DNA of 64,000 nt from Mantis religiosa (GCA_030765055.1 CM060953.1:17769518-17833517); one strand, 5' to 3'; positions 1 to 10,264 are shown, counted from the stretch's first letter. Translations and numbers: made by a program. The notes: generated from the letters alone by a model not told the origin.

Positions 1-177
1 CACTCATCTCCGAAGGCCATGCAAAATCGATTTCTGCGCATCGCCACGGATGCCCCTTGGTACATAAGAAATCAACAACTGCATAAAGAACTTGGTCTCC
101 TTCCTCTTCACCAGTACATACGTCAGATCGCCTCTCGCTTCTTCTCAAACCTGCCAGATGTTCCAGGAGCTGTGATA
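1..177 (+). pseudogene. C-terminal end of a jockey-type LINE reverse transcriptase polyprotein (first part)
   Basis: The frame is open from base 1 and reads through residues such as RIATDAPWYIRNQQLHKELG, the conserved region after the reverse transcriptase thumb near the C-terminus of jockey/CR1-type ORF2 proteins (APWY, N..LH.DL). This part of the protein follows the polymerase domain that copies element RNA at the target site. Everything upstream lies outside the window. The frame is broken after base 177 by the mariner at 180-1516 and resumes in the same frame at 1519. Family assignment is by motif only; the exact clade is uncertain. Confidence 0.72.
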
Positions 178-179
178 TA

Positions 180-210
180 CGAGGGCTATCCAGAAAGTAG
201 ATTACGTTTT
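180..210 (+). repeat. Left terminal inverted repeat of mariner
   Basis: This 31-bp sequence is the exact reverse complement of 1486-1516. It is the transposase binding and cleavage end, directly preceded by the TA duplication. Confidence 0.95.
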
Positions 211-341
211 CGTCTGTTTCCGCTAGAGGCGGGGCTAGCGCGGCCATCTTGGGGTCAGAGCGTTGCGCAGCTCAGTCGGCATCTAGCCGTGCAAGTGAGA
301 GGTTCGTGCTGTGCTCCGTTCAGATACTGTGACGGTTTGAA

Positions 342-1417
342 ATGTCTGCGTTAATTGAAAATCCCGCGAGCTGCGAGGTGCGTGCAGTAATAAGGTTTCT
401 GACTGCAAAAAACTGTAAACCGATAGAAATCTATCGGTAGCTTTGTGAAGTGTATGGGGACAACATTATCACTGAAGGTGGAGTGCATCAGTGGGTCATC
501 AGATTTAAAAATGGCCGAACCAATGTTCACGACGAAGATCGAAGTGGGAGACCCAGCATAGTGGCTGCCGAACTTGTCGAAAAAGTCGATGCTAAAGTCC
601 GTGAAAATCGAAGGTTCACAATAACGGAATTTTCTTTGAGTTTTCCACAAATTTCGCGAAGTTTGTTGCACGAAATCATCAGCGAAAAGCTTGGTTACCA
701 CAAGTTTTGTGCAAGATGCATTCCAAAAATCTTGACAGAGGACCACAAAAATCAGCGAATGGCTGCAGCATTGAACTTTTTGGACGTTTACCATAAGGAT
801 GGTGACTCTTTACTCGATCGCATCGTTACTGGTGACGAAACAAGGGTGAAACATGTGAACTGTGAAACGAAATTGCAATCAATGCAGTGGGGGCACACAA
901 GTTCTCCCCAAAAACCCAAGAAATGCATGCAAACAATGTCGGCAAGGAAGATGATGGCGACTGTTTTTTTTGGGACAGAAAAGGTGTGATTTTGGTGGAC
1001 TTCCTGGAAAGAGGCACTACAATAAACTCTCAAAGGTATTGCCAAACTCTCCAAAAACTCAGAAGAGCCATTCAAAACAAGCGCAGAGGAATGTTGAGCT
1101 CTAAGATCTTGTTGATTCACGACAACGCCCGGCCCCACACGGCAAATGTCACTCGTGAAGTTCTTGAATCTTTTAAGTGGGAGTTGTTTCCTCATCCGCC
1201 GTACAGTCCCGACCTGGCACCGAGCGACTTCCACCTATTCCCAGCAATGAAGAAGTGGCTGGCTATGCAGCGTTTTGATGACGACGCACAGCTGCAAGAA
1301 GAGGTAACGAAGTGGTTGAAAGCGCAGACGTCCGAATTTTTCCACGAAGGAATTTCCAAGCTCGTACATCGCTACGATAAATGCCTTAATTTGAATGGTG
1401 ACTATGTCGAAAAGTAG
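342..1417 (+). pseudogene. Mariner transposase, disabled by one stop and one frameshift
   Basis: This DD34D transposase would cut and paste the surrounding element. The ATG at 342 gives the start MSALIENPA and about 357 residues to the TAG at 1415, near the usual family length. Visible motifs: an N-terminal helix-turn-helix region, GDET (first Asp), HDNARPH (second Asp), YSPDLAPSDFHLF (third Asp, 34 residues after the second) and the terminal GDYVEK. Two lesions are seen. One is a TAG at 438-440, where related proteins have Gln before LCEVYG. The other is a frame change in the 8-T run at 964-971, after which the frame continues with WDRKGVILVDFL. The catalytic triad itself is intact. Confidence 0.93.
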
Positions 1418-1485
1418 TATTTGAGTGTGGCTTTCATCTGTATATAATAAAATTTGTTTCCATTACTTTGTTTACTTTTTATTCC

Positions 1486-1516
1486 AAAACGTAATCTACT
1501 TTCTGGATAGCCCTCG
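1486..1516 (-). repeat. Right terminal inverted repeat of mariner
   Basis: This 31-bp sequence is the exact reverse complement of 180-210 and is followed by the second TA at 1517-1518. Confidence 0.95.
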
Positions 1517-1518
1517 TA

Positions 1519-1597
1519 CATCGTCGTACGAACCCGCCAGCCCACATGCCTGAAGAGACGACTCCCACAGGATCTCCTCCTTAGTGACTCTGAATGA
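1519..1597 (+). pseudogene. Jockey-type LINE ORF2, last 26 codons (second part)
   Basis: After the second TA of the mariner the LINE frame resumes exactly, continuing from the Tyr codon at 178 and ending at the TGA at 1595-1597. Removing the mariner and one TA would restore one uninterrupted frame, so the LINE copy was apparently intact in this part when the mariner landed. Confidence 0.7.
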
Positions 1598-1837
1598 AAA
1601 AAACTATGAATATTGTTTCACAATGACTGTTGTTCTTATCTCTTTGATTACTTGTTTTTTTTTATTAACTGTTTTTTCTCTTTTGTTTCACAGTGTTAAA
1701 TAGATAATAGGGTCCAGCTTGGTTTTCCTTACATATTATTATATAGTTCATAAAGTTTCAATTAGTTAACAAGGATCTGTAAAGCATGTACTGCTGATAG
1801 ATCATTGAATAAATTAAGAAAAATAAAAATAAAAAAT
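1598..1837 (+). mobile_element. LINE 3' UTR and A-rich tail
   Basis: Non-coding AT-rich sequence follows the LINE stop codon and ends in an A-rich stretch with an ATTGAATAAATTAAG motif at about 1803-1837, consistent with a retrotransposon 3' end. The following base begins Penelope-like sequence, so the junction at 1837/1838 is probably the insertion boundary. Confidence 0.6.
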
Positions 1838-1930
1838 TCGCATTACTGAAGAACAGACGATTTTCAGTAAATTAAATGCCAGGTCAGGAGATGGCGTGGG
1901 TATAGAAAATTGTGTCAAAGAAATATCTAA
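1838..1930 (-). mobile_element. Penelope-like element 3' UTR fragment
   Basis: The segment around ATTTTCAGTAAATTAAATGC and GGAGATGGCGTG is repeated at 5700-5760 (same strand), 6080-6140 (opposite strand) and 12787-12860 (same strand). At 6080-6140 it lies downstream of a PLE endonuclease frame, which identifies it as PLE 3' UTR. No coding part remains here. Confidence 0.6.
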
Positions 1931-2111
1931 TATCCAATCACCTTTGCACCTGGCTGGCTGCCCTAGGAGAAAGTGAGCGTATGAAATAGTCATTTATAGG
2001 CATTATAAAACTAAGAAATTGTAGGAAACATGCTTATAACTTAAAAGCCTACGTTTTGAACAAAGGAATTAAATAGGCAAATAGGGCAAAATCCACCCCC
2101 TATTTATAATA
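1931..2111. other. Unassigned AT-rich spacer
   Basis: I recognise no gene or repeat here. Confidence 0.5.
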
Positions 2112-2650
2112 CTCTTACTTCTGATTAATTAGAGCCAACTGAAAAATTCAATGCCATGGCCGGGATTTGAACCACGGATCTACTGGTTTCCGTCCAGTCG
2201 CTCTGACCCTTGAGCTACCATGGTCAACGTGCCTTCCTGACATTAAATTCTACAATTGACTCATTATATTTCCTGGTGCACCACTTAAGGTTCTCATATT
2301 TGAGACAACTACCGCAGTAATTAATTAATTACTTAATTCTTAATTAAGTTAATTAATTAATTCTTTAAGGATTAATTCCTTAATATAAATTTACATTAAA
2401 AATAATCTACGATAAAAATCCTGGTAATTAAGTACTTACAATAGTAAGTCGCCACAAGTAGTTGTCTCAAATATGAGAACCTTAAGTGGTCCACCGGGAA
2501 ATATAATGAGTCAATTGGAGAATTTAATGTCAGGAAGGCACGTTGACCATGGTAGCTCAATGGTCAGAGCGACTGGACGGAAACCAGTAGATCCGTGGTT
2601 CAAATCCCGGCCATGGATTTCAATTTTTTAGTTGGCTCTAATTAATCAAA
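2112..2650. mobile_element. Foldback element with tRNA-like arms
   Basis: Left arm (about 2117-2310) and right arm (about 2450-2645) are near-perfect inverted copies of about 190-200 bp around an AT-rich centre of short TTAATT repeats. Each arm holds a tRNA-like module, read on the minus strand at about 2150-2226 and the plus strand at about 2540-2616. The module has a GGTAGCTCAA D-arm-like part, a stem ACTGG/CCAGT with a 7-nt loop, and a GTGGTTCAAATCCCGG B-box-like part. The T stem pairs poorly and loop position 33 is not T, so these are not good tRNA genes. Related modules occur at 15935-16168 and 61552-63360. Confidence 0.75.
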
Positions 2651-3543
2651 AATCACCCATATACCGCAGTAATGTATTTAAAAGGATTAATTCTTTTTGG
2701 ATTAATTCCTTAATATAAATTTACTCTTACTTCTATCATGCCCCATTCCTTTAAATACTAAAAATCTTGTTTTATATACAGATACAGTATCTGTCTGTTC
2801 GCTAGTATTACTGCTGAAACAGCTCGAGCGAATATATCTGTAAGGTGAAAGCAGGACCAGCCGAAGGGTGACGTCATCAACAAGGAGCTCGTCTCATGCG
2901 TTAGGAATGTCGTCATCGTTTCCCCTTCATTAGACCGAAGGCAACAAGGAAGGGAGCCCAACAATGCATCTGGCTTTAATGAATAGTCTTATAGCTGTCA
3001 GGGATTTCGATGGGACACGGGGAATTCCCTTTTTTTTCCCCTTTCTCCCTCCCGAAAAGAAGCGCAGCCTAGGGGTTGAATATAGAATTGGCTTCCGGAT
3101 TACGGAGGCTTTACCGTACCATGGAAGGCTATTATCACGGCTGTAATCGGTGAGCTCCGAGTGAGGATTAATGGGAAAACAGTTGCTATCGCCTGATAAC
3201 CCATCCAATTGGTGCTAAGCTCTTGGAATCTTTAGTGCATGCGGTTAAAACTTGTTCCTATGTCCCTGTTTAATCAAGGAAATGTACGCTAAGTCTTTGT
3301 CTTACGGACGCAAAGGTTACTGCGACACTTATGTCGAGATCTCACTAATAATGTCGATACATATCTAATGATGTAACAGCTCATGCCTTTCTTACAATTT
3401 TCTCCATAGTAACTTCTGTTATAATAGTGAATTCGGACATTTAGTGGTTCCTTTAATATAATACTGAAAAATAAATGTCTTATTTGTAAAAGAAGCTGTC
3501 AATTTCCAGGGTAAATGTTGCCGGTATGCCGGGATTTTCTCCC

Positions 3544-3544
<1 letters not shown>
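2651..3544. other. No recognised gene
   Basis: A short AT-rich stretch repeats part of the preceding element (the motif at 2366-2395 recurs near 2693-2722). The rest, including short open frames at 2758-3208, shows no recognisable domain. Confidence 0.5.

Positions 3545-3595
<51 letters not shown>
3545..3595. repeat. Homopolymer run of 51 T
   Basis: The uninterrupted T run could be the tail of a minus-strand retrocopy lying to its right, or an assembly or slippage product. No matching retrocopy body was recognised in 3596-3660. Confidence 0.9.
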
Positions 3596-3599
<4 letters not shown>

Positions 3600-3663
3600 G
3601 CCAGTGAATCTATTGACATGGGGCTTTCAGCACCTAGCCAAACGCCCATCAAAACCGAAATAG

Positions 3664-4828
3664 CTCGCCTCTGAAGCGTGGTAGTAGCGTAACTGCCTCA
3701 CGTACAAGAGATCCCAAGTTCCAACCTCGATCAGGATGAGTTATCTGGATAAGGCCATTTCCCTGATACTGAAACAAGAATGTCTAGTAACTCTAAGCAC
3801 TATGTACCCAGTACTCATTTGAACATCATTTCATTCATTGTCCGATATGACTTAACGTTGGAGGTTTCCTCTTATTGTGAAAGATGAATGTCTAAGCTCT
3901 ATGTACCTTGTACATATCTGAACATCATTTCATTCATTGTTCAATATGACTTAACGTTAGTGGTTTTCTCTTATTCTGAAAGATGGATGGTAACTAAGCT
4001 CTATGTACCCTGAACTCATTTGAACATCATTTCATTCATCCTCCGATATGACTTAACGTTGGAGGTTTTCTCTTACCCTGAAAGATGAATGTCTGGTAAC
4101 TCTAAGCTCTATGTACCCTGTACTTATTTGAACATCATTTCATTCATCGTCCGATATGACTTAACGTTGGAGGTTTTCTCTTATCCTGAAAGATGAATGT
4201 CTAAGCTCTATGTACCTTGTACATATCTGAACATCATTTCATTCATTGTTCAATATGACTTAACGTTAGTGGTTTTCTCTTATTCTGAAAGATGGATGGT
4301 AACTAAGCTCTATGTACCCTGTACTCATTTGAACATCATTTCATTCATCCTCCGATATGACTTAACGTTGGAGGTTTTCTCTTACCCTGAAAGATGAATG
4401 TCTGGTAACTCTAAGCTCTATGTACCCTGTACACATTTGAACATCATTTCATTCATCGTCGGATATGACTTAACGTTGGAAGCTTTCTCTTATCCTGAAA
4501 GATGAATGTCAGATAACTCTAAGCTCTATGTACCCTGTACTCATTAGAACATCATTTCATTCATCGTCCGATATGACTTAACGTTAGAGGTTTTCTCTTA
4601 TCCTGAAAGATGAATGTCTGGTAACTCTAAGCTCTATGTACCCTGTACTCTTTGAACATCACTTCATTCATCGTCCGATATGACTTAACGTTAGAGGTTT
4701 TCTCTTATCCTGAAAGATGAATGCCTGGTAACTTTAAGCTCTATGCACTCTGCACTCATTTGAACATCATTTCACTCATCGTGAGGTTTTCCGTTACCTT
4801 TATAGGTGAATGTCTGGTAGCTCTGAGG
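3664..4828 (+). mobile_element. tRNA-headed SINE with about ten 108-bp repeats (copy 1)
   Basis: The head at 3664-3755 (GCCTCTGAAGCGTGGTAG and a degenerate B box, CAAGTTCCAACC) is followed by GAGTTATCTGGATAAGG and then about ten tandem units. Each unit contains TAAGCTCTATGTACCC, GAACATCATTTCATTCAT, CCGATATGACTTAACGTT and TCTTATCCTGAAAGATG. Some units lack the GGTAACTC segment. A block beginning near 3890 recurs almost unchanged near 4194, showing amplification of a three-unit block. The same head-plus-array structure recurs eight or more times in this window. Confidence 0.8.
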
Positions 4829-4915
4829 AGGGAGGAAGTAACGGAGGGAGGGAGGAACGCTGAGAGGGAGGAAGAGAGGAAGAAAGGTAGAGAGGGAGAG
4901 AGGAAGGAAGAATAT
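4829..4915 (+). repeat. GA-rich low-complexity tract
   Basis: Purine-rich GGGAGGAA-type sequence directly follows the last 108-bp unit. The short open frame across it is not a gene. Confidence 0.85.
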
Positions 4916-5519
4916 TTGTGACTTTATTTCACGATGCATCACTCGATAATTTCGCCTTCTGTTTTAAAATGAAACAAGTAAATAAACTAAATTAAATATT
5001 GTGTATAACTTCTGTTAAGAAACACACACTTCAAGAGATGATTTTCTTACATTTTTAGATATAGCTAAAAAAGTATGCAAAACATGAGTTCAAATTATAT
5101 ATCACTAAAATGACTGCGTTAAAAGTCATATAACTTATTAAGTAGTTTAGCTAGTTGCACTGGGATGCACATTCTATGCATCATTTTAATCGACAGAACA
5201 AAACACAAGCGCACCATTGCTCTCCACGTAATGCTAACATAACATGAAATAGACTGCCAAATGCTTTATCTAGGTAAATTAGTTATATTAACCCACACTT
5301 GGAAAATGGACCCAAGATTGTATCTGGGAGAAACGAACGGTGTTAGCGGCAGAGACGGGGGAGTTCTCTAAACATTTGAACTAGAATCAAAACACCAATG
5401 TTTTAGAAAACAAAAAATAAAGGAATTTTTCCCACGGAATTTGTATCTAGGGTTGAAAAAGCCTTCTGATAAAGTTCGAAACATATCAAAATTTAAAGTA
5501 AGACCTGAAGCTTTCCTGG
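4916..5519. other. No recognised gene
   Basis: AT-rich sequence without a long frame, clear repeat or RNA structure that I could identify. Confidence 0.5.
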
Positions 5520-5820
5520 CTCCGCTTCCTCTCGGGAAGCAATCCATATGAAAAGACGATCAGAAATAAACGTTTCTGGAGTGTGCATCTCTCCCATCAC
5601 CGGGATATTCATTAAATGTCATAACCACAAATGAATCTCTAGATATAACACATATAAACAAAGACAAACCACTATTAAATTCGCATAACTGAACAAAAGT
5701 TTTTTTTCAGTGAATTAAATGCCAGGTCAAGAGGTGGCGTGAGTGTAGGAAATTAATTGGGTCAAAGAAACCTAACTACTTAACTTGATTATCAAGCTGT
5801 ATAGATCTGTGCTTCTCTGG
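5520..5820 (-). mobile_element. Penelope-like 3' UTR fragment, inverted relative to its neighbour
   Basis: Its reverse complement matches 6021-6310: the block at 5775-5816 mirrors 6023-6075, and 5700-5760 mirrors 6080-6140. A decayed version of the hammerhead-like core lies at about 5578-5612 (minus strand), with the CTGATGA box degraded. Together with the next entry it forms a large head-to-head inverted repeat. Confidence 0.7.
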
Positions 5821-5848
5821 CCTGGCAGTGCATTGTTCTGATAACGAC

Positions 5849-6067
5849 CACAGAGCCAACTTTCGGGAGACGACCATCTTGGCAAAATTCAACAGTTACT
5901 GGGAGCGGAGAGTTAAGGGGGCTTTGGCCATTTCCTCCGAGTGGAGCACACTTAATCGTGATGCTGAATTTCAGTTCAGCTCCCCTTGGAAACCGGCCTT
6001 AAAATGGAAATACGTCGACTTAAGAAACACAGATCTATTCAGCTTGATAATCAAGTTAAGTAGTTAG
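5849..6067 (+). pseudogene. Penelope-like element endonuclease C-terminus (fragment)
   Basis: The frame reads HRANFRETTILAKFNSYWER then RVKGALAI, and ends LIIKLSS. The same protein end occurs at 13105-13446, where the GIY-YIG core precedes it. In PLEs this domain follows the reverse transcriptase and nicks target DNA. Here the GIY-YIG core and the RT are missing, so the fragment cannot act alone. Confidence 0.7.
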
Positions 6068-6233
6068 GTTTCTTTGACCCAATTTTCTACACTCACGCCA
6101 TCTCCCGACCTGGCATTTAATTTACTGAAAACGGTCTTTTGTTCAGTATGCGAATTTTGATAGTCTTTTGTTTTTGTTTACATTTGTGTTATATCTAGTG
6201 ATAAATTTGTGGTTATAGCATTTTATAAATATC

Positions 6234-6268
6234 CTGATGATGGGACAGATGTACACTCCCGAAACGTC
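6234..6268 (+). ncRNA. Hammerhead-ribozyme-like core in the PLE 3' region
   Basis: CTGATGA (6234-6240) is followed by GGGA (6242-6245) and TCCC (6257-6260), which can form stem II, then GAAAC (6261-6265) and GTC (6266-6268). GAAACGTC gives a two-base-pair stem III with no loop. That minimal form is known from Penelope-like elements and is thought to work as a dimer. Flanking bases (AAATATC before, GATTTC after) pair only partly as stem I. Ribozyme activity is inferred, not shown. Confidence 0.6.
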
Positions 6269-6375
6269 GATTTCTAATCGTCTTTTCGCCCAGGCTTGCT
6301 TCCCGAGGACTTGAGCATACTGAACTGTTGTATTCCTTTATTTCTATTTTTTAGTTATTTACTTATTCATTTATT

Positions 6376-7570
6376 CAACGTCCTCCTGTGTTAAGTTATA
6401 TCGGGTGACGAAAGAAATGATGTCCAAATGAGTACAGGGTACATAGAGCTTAGAGTTACCAGACATTCATCTTTCAGGATAAGAGAAAACCTCCAAAGTT
6501 AAGTCATAACGGATGATGAGTGAAAAGATGTTCAAATGGGTACAGAGTACATAGAGCTTAGAGTTACCGGACATTCATCTTTCAGGATAAGAGAAACCCT
6601 CCAAAGTTAAGTCATATCGGATGACGAGTGAAAAGATGTTCAAATGGGTACAGGGTACATAGAGCTTAGAGTTACCAGACATTCATCTTTCAGGATAAGT
6701 GAAACCCTCCAAAGTTAAGTCATATCGGATGATGAGTGAAAAGATGTTCAAATGGGTACAGGGTACATAGAGCTTAGAGTTACCAGACATTCATCTTTCA
6801 GGATAAGTGAAACCCTCCAAAGTTAAGTCATATCGGATGATGAGTGAAAAGATGTTCAAATGGGTACAGAGTACATAGAGCTTAGAGTTACCAGACATTC
6901 ATCTTTCAGGATAAGTGAAACCCTCCAAAGTTAAGTCATATCGGATGATGAGTGAAAAGATGTTCAAATGGGTACAGGGTACATAGAGCTTAGAGTTACC
7001 GGACATTCATCTTTCAGGATAAGAGAAAACCTCCAACGTTAAGTCATATCGGATGATGAGTGAAAAAATGTTCAAATGGGTACAGAGTACATAGAGCTTA
7101 GAGTTACCAGACATTCATCTTTCAGGATAAGTGAAACCCTCCAAAGTTAGGTCATATCGGATGATGAGTGAAAAGATGTTCAAATGGGTACAGAGTACAT
7201 AGAGCTTAGAGTTACCAGACATTCATCTTTCAGGATAAGTGAAACCCTCCAAAGTTAAGTCATATCGGACGATGAGTGAAAAGATGTTCAAATGGGTACA
7301 GGGTACATAGAGCTTAGAGTTACCAGACATTCATCTTTCAGGATAAGAGAAAACCTCCAACGTTAAGTCATATCGGACGATGAGTGAAAAGATGTTCAAA
7401 TGGGTACAGGGTACATAGAGCTTAGAGTTACCAGACATTCATCTTCCAGGATAAAGGAAAACCGCAGACAAAACTTACCCAGTTATCTCACCTTGACCGA
7501 GATAAGGACTCGGGACTTCTTGAACATGATGCAGACACGCTAACACCACGCAACAGGGGTGGTCGAAGAA
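6376..7570 (-). mobile_element. tRNA-headed SINE with about ten 108-bp repeats (copy 2)
   Basis: On the minus strand the head lies at about 7570-7470 (GTTGCGTGGTGTTAGCGTGT, then B-box-like CCCGAGTCCTTATCTCGG). It is followed by about ten units running left to the 3' end ACGTTGAATAA near 6376. Many units here share the variant CTTTTCACTCATCATCCGAT, a local subfamily suggesting recent homogenisation. Confidence 0.78.
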
Positions 7571-8277
7571 TAGAACCAGTTTAAAAAGTAATCCAAACTG
7601 AGCAGAAACTTCAGAAAATGTATTTTTCAGTGACGAATTCCTTTAGTAAGGCAAGTTGCGGAAATATGTGGGCCCAAAGCTGTTATTCTTGACTTTGCAG
7701 GACAACTAAATAAAACAGAAATGAGATTTTCATACGTTAGACAAGAGAATAGGCCGACTCTCCGGCCGTAACTTGTTAACACAGCATATGGAGATTTGGC
7801 GGCCAGATTTGCATTTCCCTATTTGTTTTGGTTCTGGCAAGGAACGCCAAGTCAAGCTCTCATGAAATGTATATGAACCTTTTAGCTCTGTTTACCCTGG
7901 CCTTCCCAATAAACGTACCAGAAGCTAAAATAATTATTACCAGTCCGTCTAAGAGCGACATTATACATTCCAAACCCGTCTCTTCTTTGATGACATGTGG
8001 ACCGGGCTGAAAGCCGGAGATCCAGTTTGCTCTCTCAATTCAAACATAGCGTTATCTCTTTCATTATTAAGTATTCTTCGTCCGCATTGGATCATACTTC
8101 TATACGTCCTTGTGAAGCAATCCTCGCGTTACCATTGGGGGTAGGTTATACTCAGACCTGTTTTTTTCCGTGGTGTTCCCTGCACACTTAGGAAAGACTA
8201 GGTCTTTTATATCCAGCGCCATGCTATTAAATTCAATCTTGCGGGACAGAAATTCCGACATTCTGGACTTTTATTTA
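7571..8277. other. No recognised gene
   Basis: Two overlapping short frames at 7828-8191 show no domain, and no repeat relationship to the rest of the window was seen. Confidence 0.5.
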
Positions 8278-9145
8278 TCTACGTCCTGCAACATTAAGTC
8301 ATGTCGGACGATGACTTAAATGATGTTCAAATGAGTACAGCGAACATAGAGGTTAGAGTTACCATTTGTCTTTCAGGATAAGGGAAAACCTTAAACGTTA
8401 AGTAATATCGAACGATGAATGAAATGATGCTCAAATAAGTACAGGGTACATAGAGCTTAGAGTAACCAGACATTCATCTTTCAGGATAAGAGAAATTTCT
8501 AACGTTAAGTATTATCGGACTATGAATGAAATGATGTTCAAATGAATACAGGGTACATAGAGCTTAGAGTTACCAGACATTCATCTTTCAGGATAAGGGA
8601 AAACTTACAACGTTGTCATAAGCGACGGTGAATGAAATGATGTTCAATTGAGTACAGGGTACATAGAGCTTAGAGTTACCAGACATTCATCTTTCAGGAT
8701 AAGATAAAATCTCCAACGTTAAGTCATATCGGACGATGAATGAAATGATGTTCAAATGAGTACAGGGTACATAGAGCTTAGAGTTACCAGACATTCATCT
8801 TTCAGGATAAGATAAAACCTCCAACGTTAAGTCATATCGGACGATGAATGAAATGATGTTCAAATGAGTACAGGTTACATAGAGCTTAGAGTTACCAGAC
8901 GTTCATCTTTCAGGATAAGAGAAAACCTCCAACGTTAAGTCATATCGGACGATGAATGAACTGATGTTCAAATAAGTACAGATTACATAGAGCTTAGAGT
9001 TACCAGACGTTCATCTTTCAGGATAAGAAAAATGGACCGGCGAGGCACCTTATCCCTAACATTCTCTGTAATTGAGATTCGAACTCGGGAGCCCTTGATT
9101 GCGAGGCAGACACGCTAACGGCTCTCTACAGAGGCGGGCAGTGGA
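8278..9145 (-). mobile_element. tRNA-headed SINE with about seven 108-bp repeats (copy 3)
   Basis: The minus-strand head at about 9145-9035 has a well-preserved tRNA-like part: GCGTGTCTGCCTCGCAATC, then CCCGAGTTCGAATCTC as B box. The array runs left to the 3' end, read on the plus strand as TCTACGTCCTGCAAC at 8278. Confidence 0.8.
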
Positions 9146-9865
9146 AATCTAGCGTTTTACCTTTAGCCCTTTGTTCCCATTCTTTGAAGAATATTTGAGT
9201 GGAACGAATTACCTCTATGTGCACTGGTAAGGTAAGCGAAGGTATTTTTTCTTAATTCAATTGGCATTATTTTAAATGCATTATTTATATTTAAGTTTCT
9301 TATTGTACTAGATAGTAAGTTTGCTGAGAAGTATATATTTAATTAAATGATATCTTAAGCAGTAGGTCAAATATACACTGGTATACACACATGAATTCAT
9401 TTGCCTTTGTTAATGTTACATCTTTTACTTCTACAATATGCAACGGTTTAACTGGAGCGACGTGTATTTAGTTTGCTGAGCTGAGAATGGCGTGTAATTG
9501 CCAGAGATACTAGAACGGCTCAAGAGCTTTGGTTTACCCTTTTCTTTTTCATCTCCCTCCACGTTATTGCTCCCAATGTAGTGTTACTGCAAACAACTTA
9601 ATAGCATATGCTTTCAGACACAGATATTAGAGTGTCGGGGACAAACATTTAATTTCGAGAAATTTCCAGCTTGGATTGCTTACAATTAAGGACCATGTCT
9701 TTTATTGAATTGCTCAGTTTGAAATATCCGACACATAAGTGAAGTAATTTATGTGTCTCCGCTTCTAGAAGTAGATAAGCAAACAGCCATTCAAAATGAG
9801 AGGTTCAAATAAAATTCATGATAATCAGATATTCTATTTTCATTTTTAACTGTATCTTCCTAATT
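9146..9865. other. No recognised gene
   Basis: AT-rich sequence with no supported feature. Confidence 0.5.
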
Positions 9866-10076
9866 AGGTGAGTCACACTTAGCACTCGTGGTACCTCTGA
9901 CGAACATCATGCCGAACTGCCGAGACCCTCCCGTCGGGGCGTTGTTCCGATAGGGTGGGATTCGAGAGGGCAGTGTATTCCCGACACCCACGGGGACGGC
10001 TACGGCCGCCCGGAGGGGGTAGAGGGTTGCCTAACAAGTCCCGGCTACTAGCCTGCAGAGCTAGTAAAGTCTGTTT
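9866..10076. other. GC-rich island of unknown nature
   Basis: An abrupt GC-rich block in AT-rich surroundings. It contains a perfect 6-bp hairpin with a 7-nt loop (ACTAGC 10047-10052, GCTAGT 10060-10065) and further short inverted pairs. It may be part of a LINE 5' region or an unrecognised SINE. No protein motif was seen. Confidence 0.4.
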
Positions 10077-10261
10077 AGTTAACTCATGTGCAGTCGGCCG
10101 CTGCCTTTGACGAACCCTTATAATCGTTTTACAAGACAGAACCTCCTTCTCGCAGTCCTTTCTGCAAGGTTGTCACCTTTCTCGATACGTCATGGGTATC
10201 GTACGAGTTTTCGTCTAAATAAATTATCTTATGTCCTTTACTACGAAACTTCCTTAGTTCT

Positions 10262-10264
<3 letters not shown>

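Larger units (their letters stand above)
180..1516 (+). mobile_element. Complete mariner DNA transposon, 1,337 bp, inserted in a LINE
   Basis: The element is bounded by perfect 31-bp terminal inverted repeats (180-210 and 1486-1516, starting CGAGGGCTATCC) and flanked on both sides by TA (178-179 and 1517-1518), the mariner target duplication. It contains one transposase gene in the same orientation (342-1417). Length and layout match ordinary full-length mariners of about 1.3 kb. The perfect terminal repeats suggest a fairly young insertion, but the transposase is broken, so any movement would need transposase from another copy. Confidence 0.95.
5828..6310 (+). mobile_element. Penelope-like element, 5'-truncated 3' end
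   Basis: Contains the C-terminal endonuclease remnant (5849-6067), a 3' UTR with the hammerhead-like core (6234-6268), and the sequence to about 6310. It is truncated upstream, as most PLE copies are, and abuts an inverted copy of its own 3' UTR. Confidence 0.72.

Noticed and set aside
351..1234. Minus-strand frames of about 147 codons opposite the mariner transposase
   Set aside because: Shadows of the real transposase on the plus strand, whose catalytic motifs are clear.
2150..2226. True tRNA gene on the minus strand (and its plus-strand partner at 2540-2616)
   Set aside because: T-stem pairing is poor and the base before the apparent anticodon is C rather than T. The modules occur as inverted pairs in a repeat family.
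3419..3652. Protein with a poly-lysine tract
   Set aside because: It is the 51-T run read on the minus strand; no domain flanks it.
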